A stretch of 13,632 bases of DNA, taken from contig CAKQXZ010000056.1 in assembly GCA_934292955.1 (NCBI GenBank), forward strand, positions 1 to 13,632. The letters are read 5' to 3'. This stretch comes from an uncultured Clostridia bacterium (GTDB taxonomy: Bacteria; Bacillota_A; Clostridia; Christensenellales; Borkfalkiaceae). Every line of letters begins with the position of its first letter. Within the stretch, counting starts at the first letter, position 1. Below the pieces are notes generated by a model. It did no database searches. It was not told the DNA's origin and saw only the letters and a list, made by a program, of their open reading frames with translations. The translations under genes were made by a program, and so were the position numbers. Below, in pieces: positions 7,408 to 13,437 of this stretch.

Positions 7408-10143
7408 TTAGTTTTCTTTTTTGCGTTTGATAGCATATCCCGCCGCCAAAGCAAGCAACGAGAGCAAGCCTATTCCGCCCGAAACCGAACTCGAACAACT
7501 TTCGCAAGAGTCATCCGTTTCTCCGCTACCCGAAGACGACTGACCGCCCTTCTTGCTGTAAGTGAGCGTAAGAGTTACGTCGTTATCGGGAAGAGTGTAA
7601 ACGTCAAATGCTTCATCACCGTTGGAATCGGTTACTAAAAGATAGTATCCTTCCTGTTCATAATCGGCAAGATCGATTTCGGAACCGCCAAGCGTTGTAA
7701 TCGATTCAAACGTAAGTCCGTCGATACCTGCAACGTTGAACGTTACGGTAACTTTCTGCGCCCAGACGACACTCCACGCTTCGTAAGTTCTCTTGGAGCC
7801 GTCAACGTCCGTTTGCCCTACGATTTCGCCGGTCATGCCATATTCTTTGTTAAAGAATTTTTTGGTGGTGGAAGTAGTTGCGTAACCGAATTCACCGTTC
7901 TGCATAAACGGGAACTGACAACCTTCCATAACTTCCACGGCATACATGCGCGGTCCGTCGTATTTGTATTTCTTGTTTTCGTCGGCCGAATCTTCCGTTT
8001 CGCTCGGATCGATGTCGATACAAAGAGCCTTAGGCTCGCCGAGTCCTTGCGTAGTCGCGCTCATACGATAAATATCCCTTAACAGAGTACCTTCGGTATC
8101 GTTTTCGGAAGAATAAACCTTGATTTTATCGAGCATGTTGAGTTTGTGCATATAAAACGCACAATTTTTATTCATCTCGAAATCCTGCTTGAAGAACAAG
8201 AGCAACCAACGCGCCACGCCTATATCCTGCTGAATCGCACGATTGTGAAGCGTGGTAACTTCCGCTTCGCCGAAATCTTTAAGTTCTACGCTTTCGTCAA
8301 GCCAGTTAATCGCATAACCGCTTGCAACTTCTCTGCCGTAATCGGCGTTGGTATAAAGAACGTCGTCGGTCGTTACCAGAACGGTATCGTCGCCCAAAGG
8401 CAGTTCGCAACCTGCTTCGATTTTAATACCATAAATGGTCTTTCCGTTATAGGTATTAAAGGTTTCTTTGGCGGAAAGCGCAAGCATAAGTCCGCCGCTG
8501 CCCCACAGGTTCTGAGTCCACCAACCGCCGCATACTTCTGTAAGTTTTACGCCGGTAGTATCGTCCGCAGACATGTAAAGCGTTACCTTTTCTTTAGTGT
8601 TGTAATCACCCGTATTCGCAACTATCGAGTCGCCGGGAACGATTTCATATTCGGAGTTTCTCAATACAATAAAGTTGTAATCGTTACCTACACCCCAGCC
8701 TCGGAACTGAACGCCTTCAACGTCGCTTTCAACCCGGTTTTTAAGCAACTTCCAGTCGAAGGAATTATTGTCTGTGGACTTTCCGTAATTATTGTTTATA
8801 TAAGAAACGGTTTTGCTCGTTGCGTATAATTTTTCGCCGCAAGGAAGGTGGCAACCTTCTTCTATAGTTATTTTATAAATAGTATTTCCGTTGTAAACCG
8901 AATAATCGTCGATAGCGAGCATAAGTCCGCCACTGCTCCACATATTCTGAGTCCACCATCCGCCGCATATTTCGGTAAGCTTTTTACCCGTAACATCGTC
9001 AGCCGACATATAAACGGTAACTTTTTCTTTAGTGTTGTACTCGCTGACGTTTGCGACGGTCGTATCTGCGGCTACTTTTTCATAAGCGGGATTTTGCAAA
9101 ACAATAAAACTGGCAGTACCGCCACCGCTTCTTACCTGAACGCCCGTAACTTCGGCTTTGAATATAGGTTTCTTTTCTTCAAAATTAACAGCGTCGTTTT
9201 CAGCCGAATCCGCGCCGAAATCTTTGTTTGCAAACATTACGTCTTTAAGCGTGGTGTAAGTTTTGTTTCCGCAAGGAAGTTCGCAACCCGCTTCTATTAC
9301 TATACTGTATATGGCTTTTCCGCTTACACTCGCGTATTTTTCGTTTTCTTGGTCAAGTTTAAGAATCAAGCCGTCACCATACGTCCACTCGGTTCCGATA
9401 ACAGAAATACCCGTTACGTCGTTTTCGGACGTGTAAACTTTGATTTTGGAAGCGGTATTGTAGTCAGACGCGGTAATTTCACCCGAAACGCTTTCGGTAT
9501 AAATATCGCTCTTAACAAGGATATATTTACCGTTAGTCTGATCGTTGTGATATTCAATCGCACTTACGGCAGCATTTGTTTCAGGCTCGTATTTCTGCCA
9601 GTTGTATGCGCCGTTTTTGTTATCTTCTTTGCCGTAATCGCCGTTAATAAAGGTAACGGCCTCGGTGGTAACGTAAGTTTTATCGCCGCAAGGAAGTTCA
9701 CAGCCTGCTTCGATTTTGATAGCATAAATAGTCGTTCCGTTGTAGATATTATAATCAGACGGATTGTTATACGCAAGGAACAAAGATTTTTGGCCCCAAT
9801 ACGCATACTCCCACCATACGCCTAAAAGTTCGCTTCCGGATTTGCCGGCTTCGTCATCTTCGGACGTATAAATATTTATTTTTGAACGCGTATTATAGTT
9901 CGCCGCGGTTATAGCACCGGATACGCCGTTGCTGTATATGTCGCTCATTAAAACTATAAAGTTTTCAGAACCACCACCAGCGCTTCTGACCTGAATGCCC
10001 GATATCTCGGCAGTCAATTCTCCGTCCGCATATGCGTTTAAGCGTTCGCCTTGATTTGCAGCAAACACACAACACAAAGTCATGCAAATCATGCAAGTCA
10101 AAGCAAAAAAGATCATCATTGAAGATTTTCTTTTCGTTCTCAT
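7408..10143 (-). CDS. Membrane-anchored surface protein with five ~140-residue modules
   Basis: A 911-residue exported protein and the first gene of the operon, with AAGGAG just before the ATG. A signal peptide spans about residues 1-38. Five related modules follow at about 44-184, 190-322, 329-466, 473-615 and 626-790 (the last divergent). Each has a FIVL/YILV strand, a YNT-x-x-K-hydrophobic-x-hydrophobic-Y-x-S-x-x-D-x-x-G core, a WW or W segment, IY-x-(I/V)-x-I-E-x-GC-x-LPCG, and a closing N-x-x-(Y/F)G. Residues 796-865 resemble a Listeria-Bacteroides (InlB B-type) repeat ending in TLPDNDVTLTLTYSKK. The tail has a Ser/Gly linker, a CESC pair, a hydrophobic segment at 889-905 and KRKKEN, so it is anchored at the membrane without LPXTG. 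The family is not one I recognise. Leading a glycan operon, it may bind the polymer or host glycan outside the cell; that is inference. Confidence 0.85.
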   Translation of the reverse strand: MRTKRKSSMMIFFALTCMICMTLCCVFAANQGERLNAYADGELTAEISGIQVRSAGGGSENFIVLMSDIYSNGVSGAITAANYNTRSKINIYTSEDDEAGKSGSELLGVWWEYAYWGQKSLFLAYNNPSDYNIYNGTTIYAIKIEAGCELPCGDKTYVTTEAVTFINGDYGKEDNKNGAYNWQKYEPETNAAVSAIEYHNDQTNGKYILVKSDIYTESVSGEITASDYNTASKIKVYTSENDVTGISVIGTEWTYGDGLILKLDQENEKYASVSGKAIYSIVIEAGCELPCGNKTYTTLKDVMFANKDFGADSAENDAVNFEEKKPIFKAEVTGVQVRSGGGTASFIVLQNPAYEKVAADTTVANVSEYNTKEKVTVYMSADDVTGKKLTEICGGWWTQNMWSSGGLMLAIDDYSVYNGNTIYKITIEEGCHLPCGEKLYATSKTVSYINNNYGKSTDNNSFDWKLLKNRVESDVEGVQFRGWGVGNDYNFIVLRNSEYEIVPGDSIVANTGDYNTKEKVTLYMSADDTTGVKLTEVCGGWWTQNLWGSGGLMLALSAKETFNTYNGKTIYGIKIEAGCELPLGDDTVLVTTDDVLYTNADYGREVASGYAINWLDESVELKDFGEAEVTTLHNRAIQQDIGVARWLLLFFKQDFEMNKNCAFYMHKLNMLDKIKVYSSENDTEGTLLRDIYRMSATTQGLGEPKALCIDIDPSETEDSADENKKYKYDGPRMYAVEVMEGCQFPFMQNGEFGYATTSTTKKFFNKEYGMTGEIVGQTDVDGSKRTYEAWSVVWAQKVTVTFNVAGIDGLTFESITTLGGSEIDLADYEQEGYYLLVTDSNGDEAFDVYTLPDNDVTLTLTYSKKGGQSSSGSGETDDSCESCSSSVSGGIGLLSLLALAAGYAIKRKKEN
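7774..8268 (-). repeat. Surface-protein module 5 (divergent)
   Basis: Residues 626-790. The core KIKVYSSENDTEG, MYAVEVMEGC and the closing NKEYG are recognisable, but the WW segment is gone, an acidic insert (SETEDSADENKK) is present, and only the first motif cysteine remains (GCQFPF). Confidence 0.6.
8299..8727 (-). repeat. Surface-protein module 4
   Basis: Residues 473-615. It is the closest relative of module 3 at both protein and DNA level, suggesting a recent tandem duplication. The second cysteine of the closing motif is replaced (GCELPLG). Confidence 0.78.
8746..9159 (-). repeat. Surface-protein module 3
   Basis: Residues 329-466. It is very close to module 4: both share the CGGWWTQN segment followed by SGGLMLA, and YNTKEKVT. 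The closing motif is GCHLPCG with both cysteines. Confidence 0.78.
9178..9576 (-). repeat. Surface-protein module 2
   Basis: Residues 190-322. It has YNTASKIKVYTSENDVTG and GCELPCG but a shorter central part with a single W (TEWTYGDGL) in place of the WW pair. Both cysteines of the motif are kept. Confidence 0.75.
9592..10014 (-). repeat. Surface-protein module 1
   Basis: Residues 44-184. It contains the full module signature, with IKIEAGCELPCG and a WW pair before the sugar-binding-like strand YNGTTIY. Both cysteines of GC-x-LPCG are present. Confidence 0.75.
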
Positions 10144-10226
10144 CTTTTTCTCCTTGAATCTTTTTTCGAAACATTATTATTTTGCGCAAAAGTTATAAGC
10201 ACAATTACACGGAGTACCCGCTTCGT

Positions 10227-10240
10227 TCCGATCGCTTTCA
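10227..10240 (-). promoter_or_regulatory. Possible CcpA (cre) site
   Basis: The minus strand reads TGAAAGCGATCGGA, which fits the cre consensus TGWNANCGNTNWCA at 12 of 14 positions; the two mismatches are near the 3' end. It overlaps the predicted start of transcription of the sugar operon, a usual place for catabolite repression. Confidence 0.35.
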
Positions 10241-10268
10241 TTTTACTATTACGCATGGTCTCATTCAA
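10240..10268 (-). promoter_or_regulatory. Promoter of the sugar-uptake operon
   Basis: On the minus strand a -35 TTGAAT (10263-10268) and a -10 TAAAAT (10240-10245) are separated by exactly 17 bases. Transcription would start near 10233, leaving a leader of about 90 bases before the surface-protein ATG at 10143. Confidence 0.7.
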
Positions 10269-10278
10269 TACTTTAATC

Positions 10279-10311
10279 GCACTTTTTATTGTGCTAAACA
10301 CACTTATTTAG
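10279..10311. promoter_or_regulatory. Candidate AraC-type operator (21-base direct repeat plus small palindrome)
   Basis: CACTTTTTATT starting at 10280 and CACTTATTTAG starting at 10301 are imperfect direct repeats exactly 21 bases apart, about two helix turns, as AraC-family half-sites usually are. GCAC (10279-10282) and GTGC (10291-10294) also form a short palindrome. The element lies 11 bases upstream of the -35 of the operon promoter and just upstream of the regulator's own promoter. Confidence 0.5.
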
Positions 10312-10321
10312 GCTTAACATA

Positions 10322-10350
10322 TTGCCCTTTTAGTAAAGTTGTGTTAATAT
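10322..10350 (+). promoter_or_regulatory. Promoter of the AraC-family regulator gene
   Basis: A -35 TTGCCC (10322-10327) and a -10 TAATAT (10345-10350) are 17 bases apart, with a TGT extension directly before the -10. Transcription would start near 10357, about 29 bases before the ATG at 10386. Confidence 0.6.
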
Positions 10351-10385
10351 AAAAACATCAAAATTCTCTTGTCGGACGGCGCAAA

Positions 10386-11222
10386 ATGGAAAAAAATCAG
10401 CAAAAACAGCCGCTTTTATTCGTTTTTGAAGAAATAATGCCAAGAAATACTCCCGTTTTCCCGCGGGTATCAAAGAACGAAATCACACCTTTACACAAAC
10501 ATACTTACGTTGAATTTTTCTATACGCTCGAAGGCGTTGGAACGCATATTCTCAACGGCAAAAAATACCCCGTGCGGTTCGGTGATGCGTGTATTCTTAC
10601 ACCCAACGATGTTCACGGATTCGAACCCGTAAAAGGCGCGGAAACAAAACACATGGATGTTTGCATAGAAGCGGGTTATTTCAAATCCGTATTCGATTAT
10701 TTTTCGCCAACGCAATCGGCTGCGTTTTTTAACGGAAACGCCGTTACGTTCAAGCTTTCCGCGGAAAAACTTCAGAAAATCGACCATTATGTACCGCTTT
10801 TGTTTTTAACTCCGACCGAAGAAACATACAAAACGGCGGCAAAAATACTCGTTTCCATTTTTATCGAACTGATTATCGCCCACAGCGCGGAAAAACAGCC
10901 GCTTATGCCCGACTGGCTTTTTCGGTTACTCGGCGATTTCAACTCGCGCGGCAATTTCCAATGCCCGATTTCGGAAATCACCGGGAAATACGCGTACAAC
11001 GCCAACTATATGCGACGCATTTTCAAAGAATATACGGGCATAACGATGACCGAGTATTTCAATCGACAGAAAATGGATTACGCCTATACTTTGCTTACGT
11101 CAACCGACAAGCCCGTCGAAACGATATGCGAAATCGTTGGCTTCAACAACATTTCCTATTTTTATCACCTGTTCAAAGAAATTTACAATGCCACTCCGAA
11201 TCAGATAAGGAATAAACAATAG
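10386..11222 (+). CDS. AraC-family transcriptional regulator with cupin sensor domain
   Basis: A 278-residue cytoplasmic DNA-binding protein, transcribed away from the sugar operon. The N-terminal half is a cupin fold: PLHKHTYVEFFYTLEG at 35-50 gives the two histidines typical of the metal/sugar-binding face, and GDACILTPNDVHGFEP follows at 66-81. A helical linker runs to about 185. The C-terminal domain at 190-278 holds two helix-turn-helix units: ISEITGKYAYNANYMRRIFK around 195-214, and the signature region from PVETICEIVGF (243) to PNQIR (275). Such proteins activate adjacent glycan operons when a sugar binds the cupin domain, so it is the probable regulator of the divergent genes. The ribosome site is weak (GGACGG about 6 bases before ATG), in line with low regulator levels. 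Confidence 0.93.
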   Translation: MEKNQQKQPLLFVFEEIMPRNTPVFPRVSKNEITPLHKHTYVEFFYTLEGVGTHILNGKKYPVRFGDACILTPNDVHGFEPVKGAETKHMDVCIEAGYFKSVFDYFSPTQSAAFFNGNAVTFKLSAEKLQKIDHYVPLLFLTPTEETYKTAAKILVSIFIELIIAHSAEKQPLMPDWLFRLLGDFNSRGNFQCPISEITGKYAYNANYMRRIFKEYTGITMTEYFNRQKMDYAYTLLTSTDKPVETICEIVGFNNISYFYHLFKEIYNATPNQIRNKQ

Positions 11223-11240
11223 GGTTTGACATAATCAACT

Positions 11241-11269
11241 TTTATTTAATTTGTTCAAATACAAATAAA
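11241..11269 (+). terminator. Weak AT-only hairpin after the regulator gene
   Basis: TTTATTT (11241-11247) pairs with AAATAAA (11263-11269), and ATTTG pairs with CAAAT inside. It begins 18 bases after the regulator stop but has no GC core and only a short T run later, so it is at best a weak terminator. Confidence 0.3.
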
Positions 11270-11513
11270 ACTCGTTTTCCATATAAAATAAACAATTCCG
11301 AACGCGCAGCATCAACAATATCTAAAGCCGCAAAAGACTTATAAGTTGTTTTGTTAATACTGCATCATATCCGAAAAAGAATATTCATCAAAGAAATCCT
11401 TGTACACGACTTTATATAAGCTAATTAACGAGCAACATCTCCGCCTCACTGATTATCATCTCAAAAAAGTTTTCCGCCAACATCTTTGCTTTATTTGAAT
11501 CTGTTTCTTTCAT
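11242..11513 (-). pseudogene. Possible decayed small gene in three reading frames
   Basis: An ATG at 11513, preceded by GAGGATAG, opens a 30-residue frame (MKETDSNKAKMLAENFFEMI start) that stops at 11421. Protein-like sequence then continues in a second frame (LYKVVYKDFFDEYSFSDMM, stop at 11354) and a third (TYKSFAALDIVDAARSELF onwards, stop at 11242). Each step is the same +1 shift, so two single-base insertions or equivalent deletions would restore one frame of about 90 residues. I do not recognise the product. The region is AT-rich and short open stretches can occur by chance, so this is a tentative call. An alternative is a genuine 30-residue small protein at 11421-11513 followed by non-coding DNA. 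Confidence 0.35.
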
Positions 11514-11537
11514 ATCTATCCTCGTAAAAATTTACTC

Positions 11538-11591
11538 TTACTTTTTCGTCAAAAAATAACCTATAAGGTTCAATTTTTCTGTTAAATCCAT
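11538..11591 (-). CDS. Possible 17-residue small ORF or leader peptide
   Basis: The reading MDLTEKLNLIGYFLTKK has a clear AGGAG 9 bases before its ATG at 11591. It sits right after a terminator-like hairpin on the same strand and 24 bases before the next candidate start at 11513. That arrangement suits a leader peptide or a remnant of a small operon. No family is recognisable in 17 residues. Confidence 0.3.
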   Translation of the reverse strand: MDLTEKLNLIGYFLTKK

Positions 11592-11611
11592 ATTTTTATT
11601 CTCCTAATTTT

Positions 11612-11649
11612 GGCGTAAAAAAAGACGTATAGTTTTTACGCTATACGCC
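11612..11649. terminator. Hairpin with competing pairings, terminator-like on both strands
   Basis: CGTATAG (11626-11632) pairs with CTATACG (11641-11647). On the minus strand seven T follow almost at once, a standard intrinsic terminator; on the plus strand six T follow after a few bases, so it can also end the regulator transcript. A second, mutually exclusive 9-base stem joins GCGTAAAAA (11613-11621) to TTTTTACGC (11633-11641), and GGCGTA (11612-11617) can also pair with TACGCC (11644-11649). Confidence 0.6.
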
Positions 11650-11748
11650 TGATTTTTTATGTAATATAAGATCACGAGAGTTCAGATCAGTACAAAACCA
11701 GAAGGCATCTATGAAAATACCCTTTGATTTTTCGTGTTTTTTGCAGCA

Positions 11749-11775
11749 AAAAAGCCTGATAAAATCAGGCTTTTT
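11749..11775. terminator. Strong bidirectional terminator downstream of tRNA-Ser
   Basis: AAAAAGCCTGAT (11749-11760) and ATCAGGCTTTTT (11764-11775) form a perfect 12-base stem with a 3-base loop. The A/T ends give a T run on either strand. It lies 31 bases past the 3' end of the tRNA on the minus strand and can also stop read-through from the regulator on the plus strand. Confidence 0.85.
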
Positions 11776-11805
11776 GCGCCGCGCATCTTTTTTGAGCGGC
11801 TAATA

Positions 11806-11897
11806 TGGCGGAGAAAGAGAGATTTGAACTCTCGCTGCAGTTATCCCGCACTACTCCCTTAGCAGGGGAGCCCCTTCGGCCTCTTGGGTATTTCTCC
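11806..11897 (-). tRNA. tRNA-Ser (anticodon GCT)
   Basis: The minus strand folds as a class II tRNA of 92 bases. The acceptor stem is GGAGAAA with TTTCTCC, the discriminator is G and CCA is encoded. The anticodon stem CTCCC/GGGAG holds the loop CTGCTAA, giving anticodon GCT for AGC/AGT codons. A long variable arm follows, and the T arm has GAGAG, loop TTCAAAT, CTCTC. All invariant parts look intact. Confidence 0.97.
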
Positions 11898-11923
11898 ATC
11901 CGAACTATCAATTTAGCCTTGTT

Positions 11924-11952
11924 ATAATATCATATAATTTTTGCATTGTCAA
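11924..11952 (-). promoter_or_regulatory. Promoter of tRNA-Ser
   Basis: The minus strand has a consensus -35 TTGACA (11947-11952), a 17-base spacer and a -10 TATTAT (11924-11929) with an extended TGA before it. The start would fall near 11917, about 20 bases ahead of the tRNA 5' end. Confidence 0.8.
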
Positions 11953-11961
11953 AGAAAACAA

Positions 11962-11996
11962 GGGCAATTTTCGATTTTTTTTAATGTTTATTGCCC
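11962..11996 (-). terminator. Possible secondary terminator ahead of the tRNA promoter
   Basis: GGGCAAT (11962-11968) pairs with ATTGCCC (11990-11996) around a 21-base loop; on the minus strand it is followed by a T-rich stretch (TTGTTTTCTTT). The large loop makes it weak; it may back up the hairpin at 12037-12074. Confidence 0.35.
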
Positions 11997-12036
11997 CCTG
12001 CTCTAAGTACATCCGCTATATGCAAAATGATAAATT

Positions 12037-12074
12037 AAACGCGGAAAAAGCATTAGTCAGCCCTTACCGCGTTT
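12037..12074. terminator. Terminator after the DUF1963-like gene
   Basis: AAACGCGG (12037-12044) pairs with CCGCGTTT (12067-12074), and further wobble pairing is possible inside. It starts 7 bases past the stop codon at 12081 on the minus strand, where TTTAATTT follows the stem. Confidence 0.65.
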
Positions 12075-12080
12075 TTATAT

Positions 12081-12575
12081 TTACCGAATTATTAAGCGAG
12101 CGGAAGAAAAATCGCATTTTTCTGCACCCGATGAACTCACCTGCACAGATAAGCCGCCGATTTCAAGATCTTCGGGCAAAAACTCGCCGTCAACCGATAT
12201 AAGAGTAAGATTATCGCCGCGCTCTTCGTCGACGATGATTTCGCCTTTGCCGTTAAACGGCGATAAATCTATGGAAAACGGCTCTGCGTCGCAATCGAAA
12301 TAGCCTTCGTTAAAGTCGGTATATGCGTCGGGTTCTTCGGCGCAGTAACGAACGACCGCTCTCGCCTTATTTATCGCGGACGGCATATCGATAAAAACGT
12401 ATAAATAGCCCTGCGACGGCAGTTTACCGCCACCGACGACAGACAAGTCGAGTTTACACAAAAAGAACTCGTAGGGCTTAAAAACGTCGTTTTCGAGCCA
12501 TTCGTCGGGTAATTCTACTTCGCCGAATAATTGCGAAGCCGAGTTGTCGTCAAAATCGTGCAGATATGCTTTCAT
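12081..12575 (-). CDS. Hypothetical protein, DUF1963 (YwqG)-like
   Basis: A 164-residue acidic protein without signal peptide or membrane segment. The stretch FFLCKLDLSVVGGG then LPSQGYLYVFID (37-63), followed by a strand VVRYC at 74-78, recalls DUF1963/YwqG proteins, in which a leucine-rich strand precedes an LP-x-x-G-x-L-x-F-F-x-D turn. It is shorter than typical members, and the usual C-terminal part is replaced by a GGLSVQVSSSG strand region. The family has no established function. The start has GGTGA four bases ahead, a modest ribosome site. It lies 34 bases after the HEAT-like gene on the same strand and is the last gene of that operon, since a terminator follows. The family match is by eye and moderately sure; the coding call is firm. 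Confidence 0.75.
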   Translation of the reverse strand: MKAYLHDFDDNSASQLFGEVELPDEWLENDVFKPYEFFLCKLDLSVVGGGKLPSQGYLYVFIDMPSAINKARAVVRYCAEEPDAYTDFNEGYFDCDAEPFSIDLSPFNGKGEIIVDEERGDNLTLISVDGEFLPEDLEIGGLSVQVSSSGAEKCDFSSARLIIR

Positions 12576-12609
12576 AGTTTCACCGTTCAGATTTTATTAC
12601 GCCTTGTTT

Positions 12610-13437
12610 TTAATGCACCTTTTTATTCGTGCCTTTTAGTTTTTTATAATACTTATCGCTTGAAAAATCGCGCTTTTTGTCGTACGTTCCGCCGAAACCT
12701 TCAATCGCGAGTTTGAGTTCTTTATAATCGAGATAATTGATATTATCGGAATCGATAAGTTCCATAAGCACGGGCAAAGCGCGCTCGTCGCCGTATTTCG
12801 TAACGTAAGAAAGATAGAACGGAATGTCGTTCGTATGCTCTTTAAGTTGATTTATAAGAATATCGAAAATGCGGTCGTCGTTTTTACATGAAGCCAGTAT
12901 TTCAAGCAGATAAACGCCGCTCGAACCCGCGTTAGCAAACTCTTTTATAGCGCGTTCTTTTGCCGCTTCGGGATTGTTTGCCAGCATTTCGGCAAGCAGA
13001 TCTTTCATGTCTTCGCACGTTTCGTCGGACAAGAGCATATCGAAATACTTATCGAAACCGGCGGTACTGTTTTTGTCGTTTAGAATGTTCACGCAGTAGG
13101 ACACGAGTTCTTCGTCGTGCTCGTTATCGATAAATCTGACGAGCTCGTCTACACATTCGGCAGCGATAAGTGCTTCGCACAGAAAATCGGACACGGTCAC
13201 GCCCTGCTCGATATGCTTTGAAAGCACATCGCACAGTTCTGTACCCGAAAGCCCTTTATAATAATCGTTGGGGCAAACGCCGCCGAGTTCTTCGAGTTCT
13301 GTCCTGCCGAATTCTTCGTAAAGCCCGGGAATTTTGCTTTCCCATTCTTTTTCGGTGAACTTGCCGCGATTACTGTTTATGTACCCTGTAAGGAAATCGT
13401 CGAAAATATGGTCGATATCAATAATTTTCACTTTCAT
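12610..13437 (-). CDS. Hypothetical HEAT-repeat-like protein
   Basis: A 275-residue acidic, almost wholly helical cytoplasmic protein. From about residue 85 it shows repeated helix pairs of 30-40 residues (DELVRFIDNEHDEELVSYCV, then FDMLLSDETCEDMKDLLAEM, then VYLLEILASCKNDDRIFDIL), the look of HEAT or PBS-lyase-type repeats that serve in protein binding. YGDERALPVLMELI near the C-terminus is the clearest unit. The end is basic (KKLKGTNKKVH). I chose the ATG at 13437, which has GATGAG upstream; a GTG at 13446 in the same frame is possible and would add three residues. The start lies inside the end of the upstream gene by 20 bases, so the two are translated together. No function can be named. 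Confidence 0.78.
   Translation of the reverse strand: MKVKIIDIDHIFDDFLTGYINSNRGKFTEKEWESKIPGLYEEFGRTELEELGGVCPNDYYKGLSGTELCDVLSKHIEQGVTVSDFLCEALIAAECVDELVRFIDNEHDEELVSYCVNILNDKNSTAGFDKYFDMLLSDETCEDMKDLLAEMLANNPEAAKERAIKEFANAGSSGVYLLEILASCKNDDRIFDILINQLKEHTNDIPFYLSYVTKYGDERALPVLMELIDSDNINYLDYKELKLAIEGFGGTYDKKRDFSSDKYYKKLKGTNKKVH

Noticed and set aside
7411..7503. Sortase anchor on the surface protein.
   Set aside because: No LPXTG-like motif precedes the hydrophobic tail, so a sortase substrate call is not supported.
8146..8829. Plus-strand open frame of 227 codons within the surface-protein gene.
   Set aside because: Same cause as above: antisense shadow of modules 4 and 5, with no domain and no start signal.
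8848..9825. A 325-codon open frame on the plus strand, opposite the modular surface protein.
   Set aside because: It mirrors the repeated modules on the other strand, has no ribosome site and gives a low-complexity Phe/Val/Arg-rich product. Its length results from codon bias of the repeated gene.
7774..10014. The repeated blocks were considered as a CRISPR array or as an insertion element.
   Set aside because: They are protein-coding modules of about 400 bases with in-frame divergence; there are no short identical repeats, spacers, terminal repeats or transposase.
11806..11897. The tRNA-Ser 3' end was considered as an integration site for a mobile element.
   Set aside because: No duplicated tRNA 3' segment and no integrase are visible on either side within the window.
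11984..12202. Plus-strand open frame covering the hairpin and the end of the DUF1963-like gene.
   Set aside because: It runs through a terminator stem and into an antisense gene; there is no ribosome site and the product looks random.
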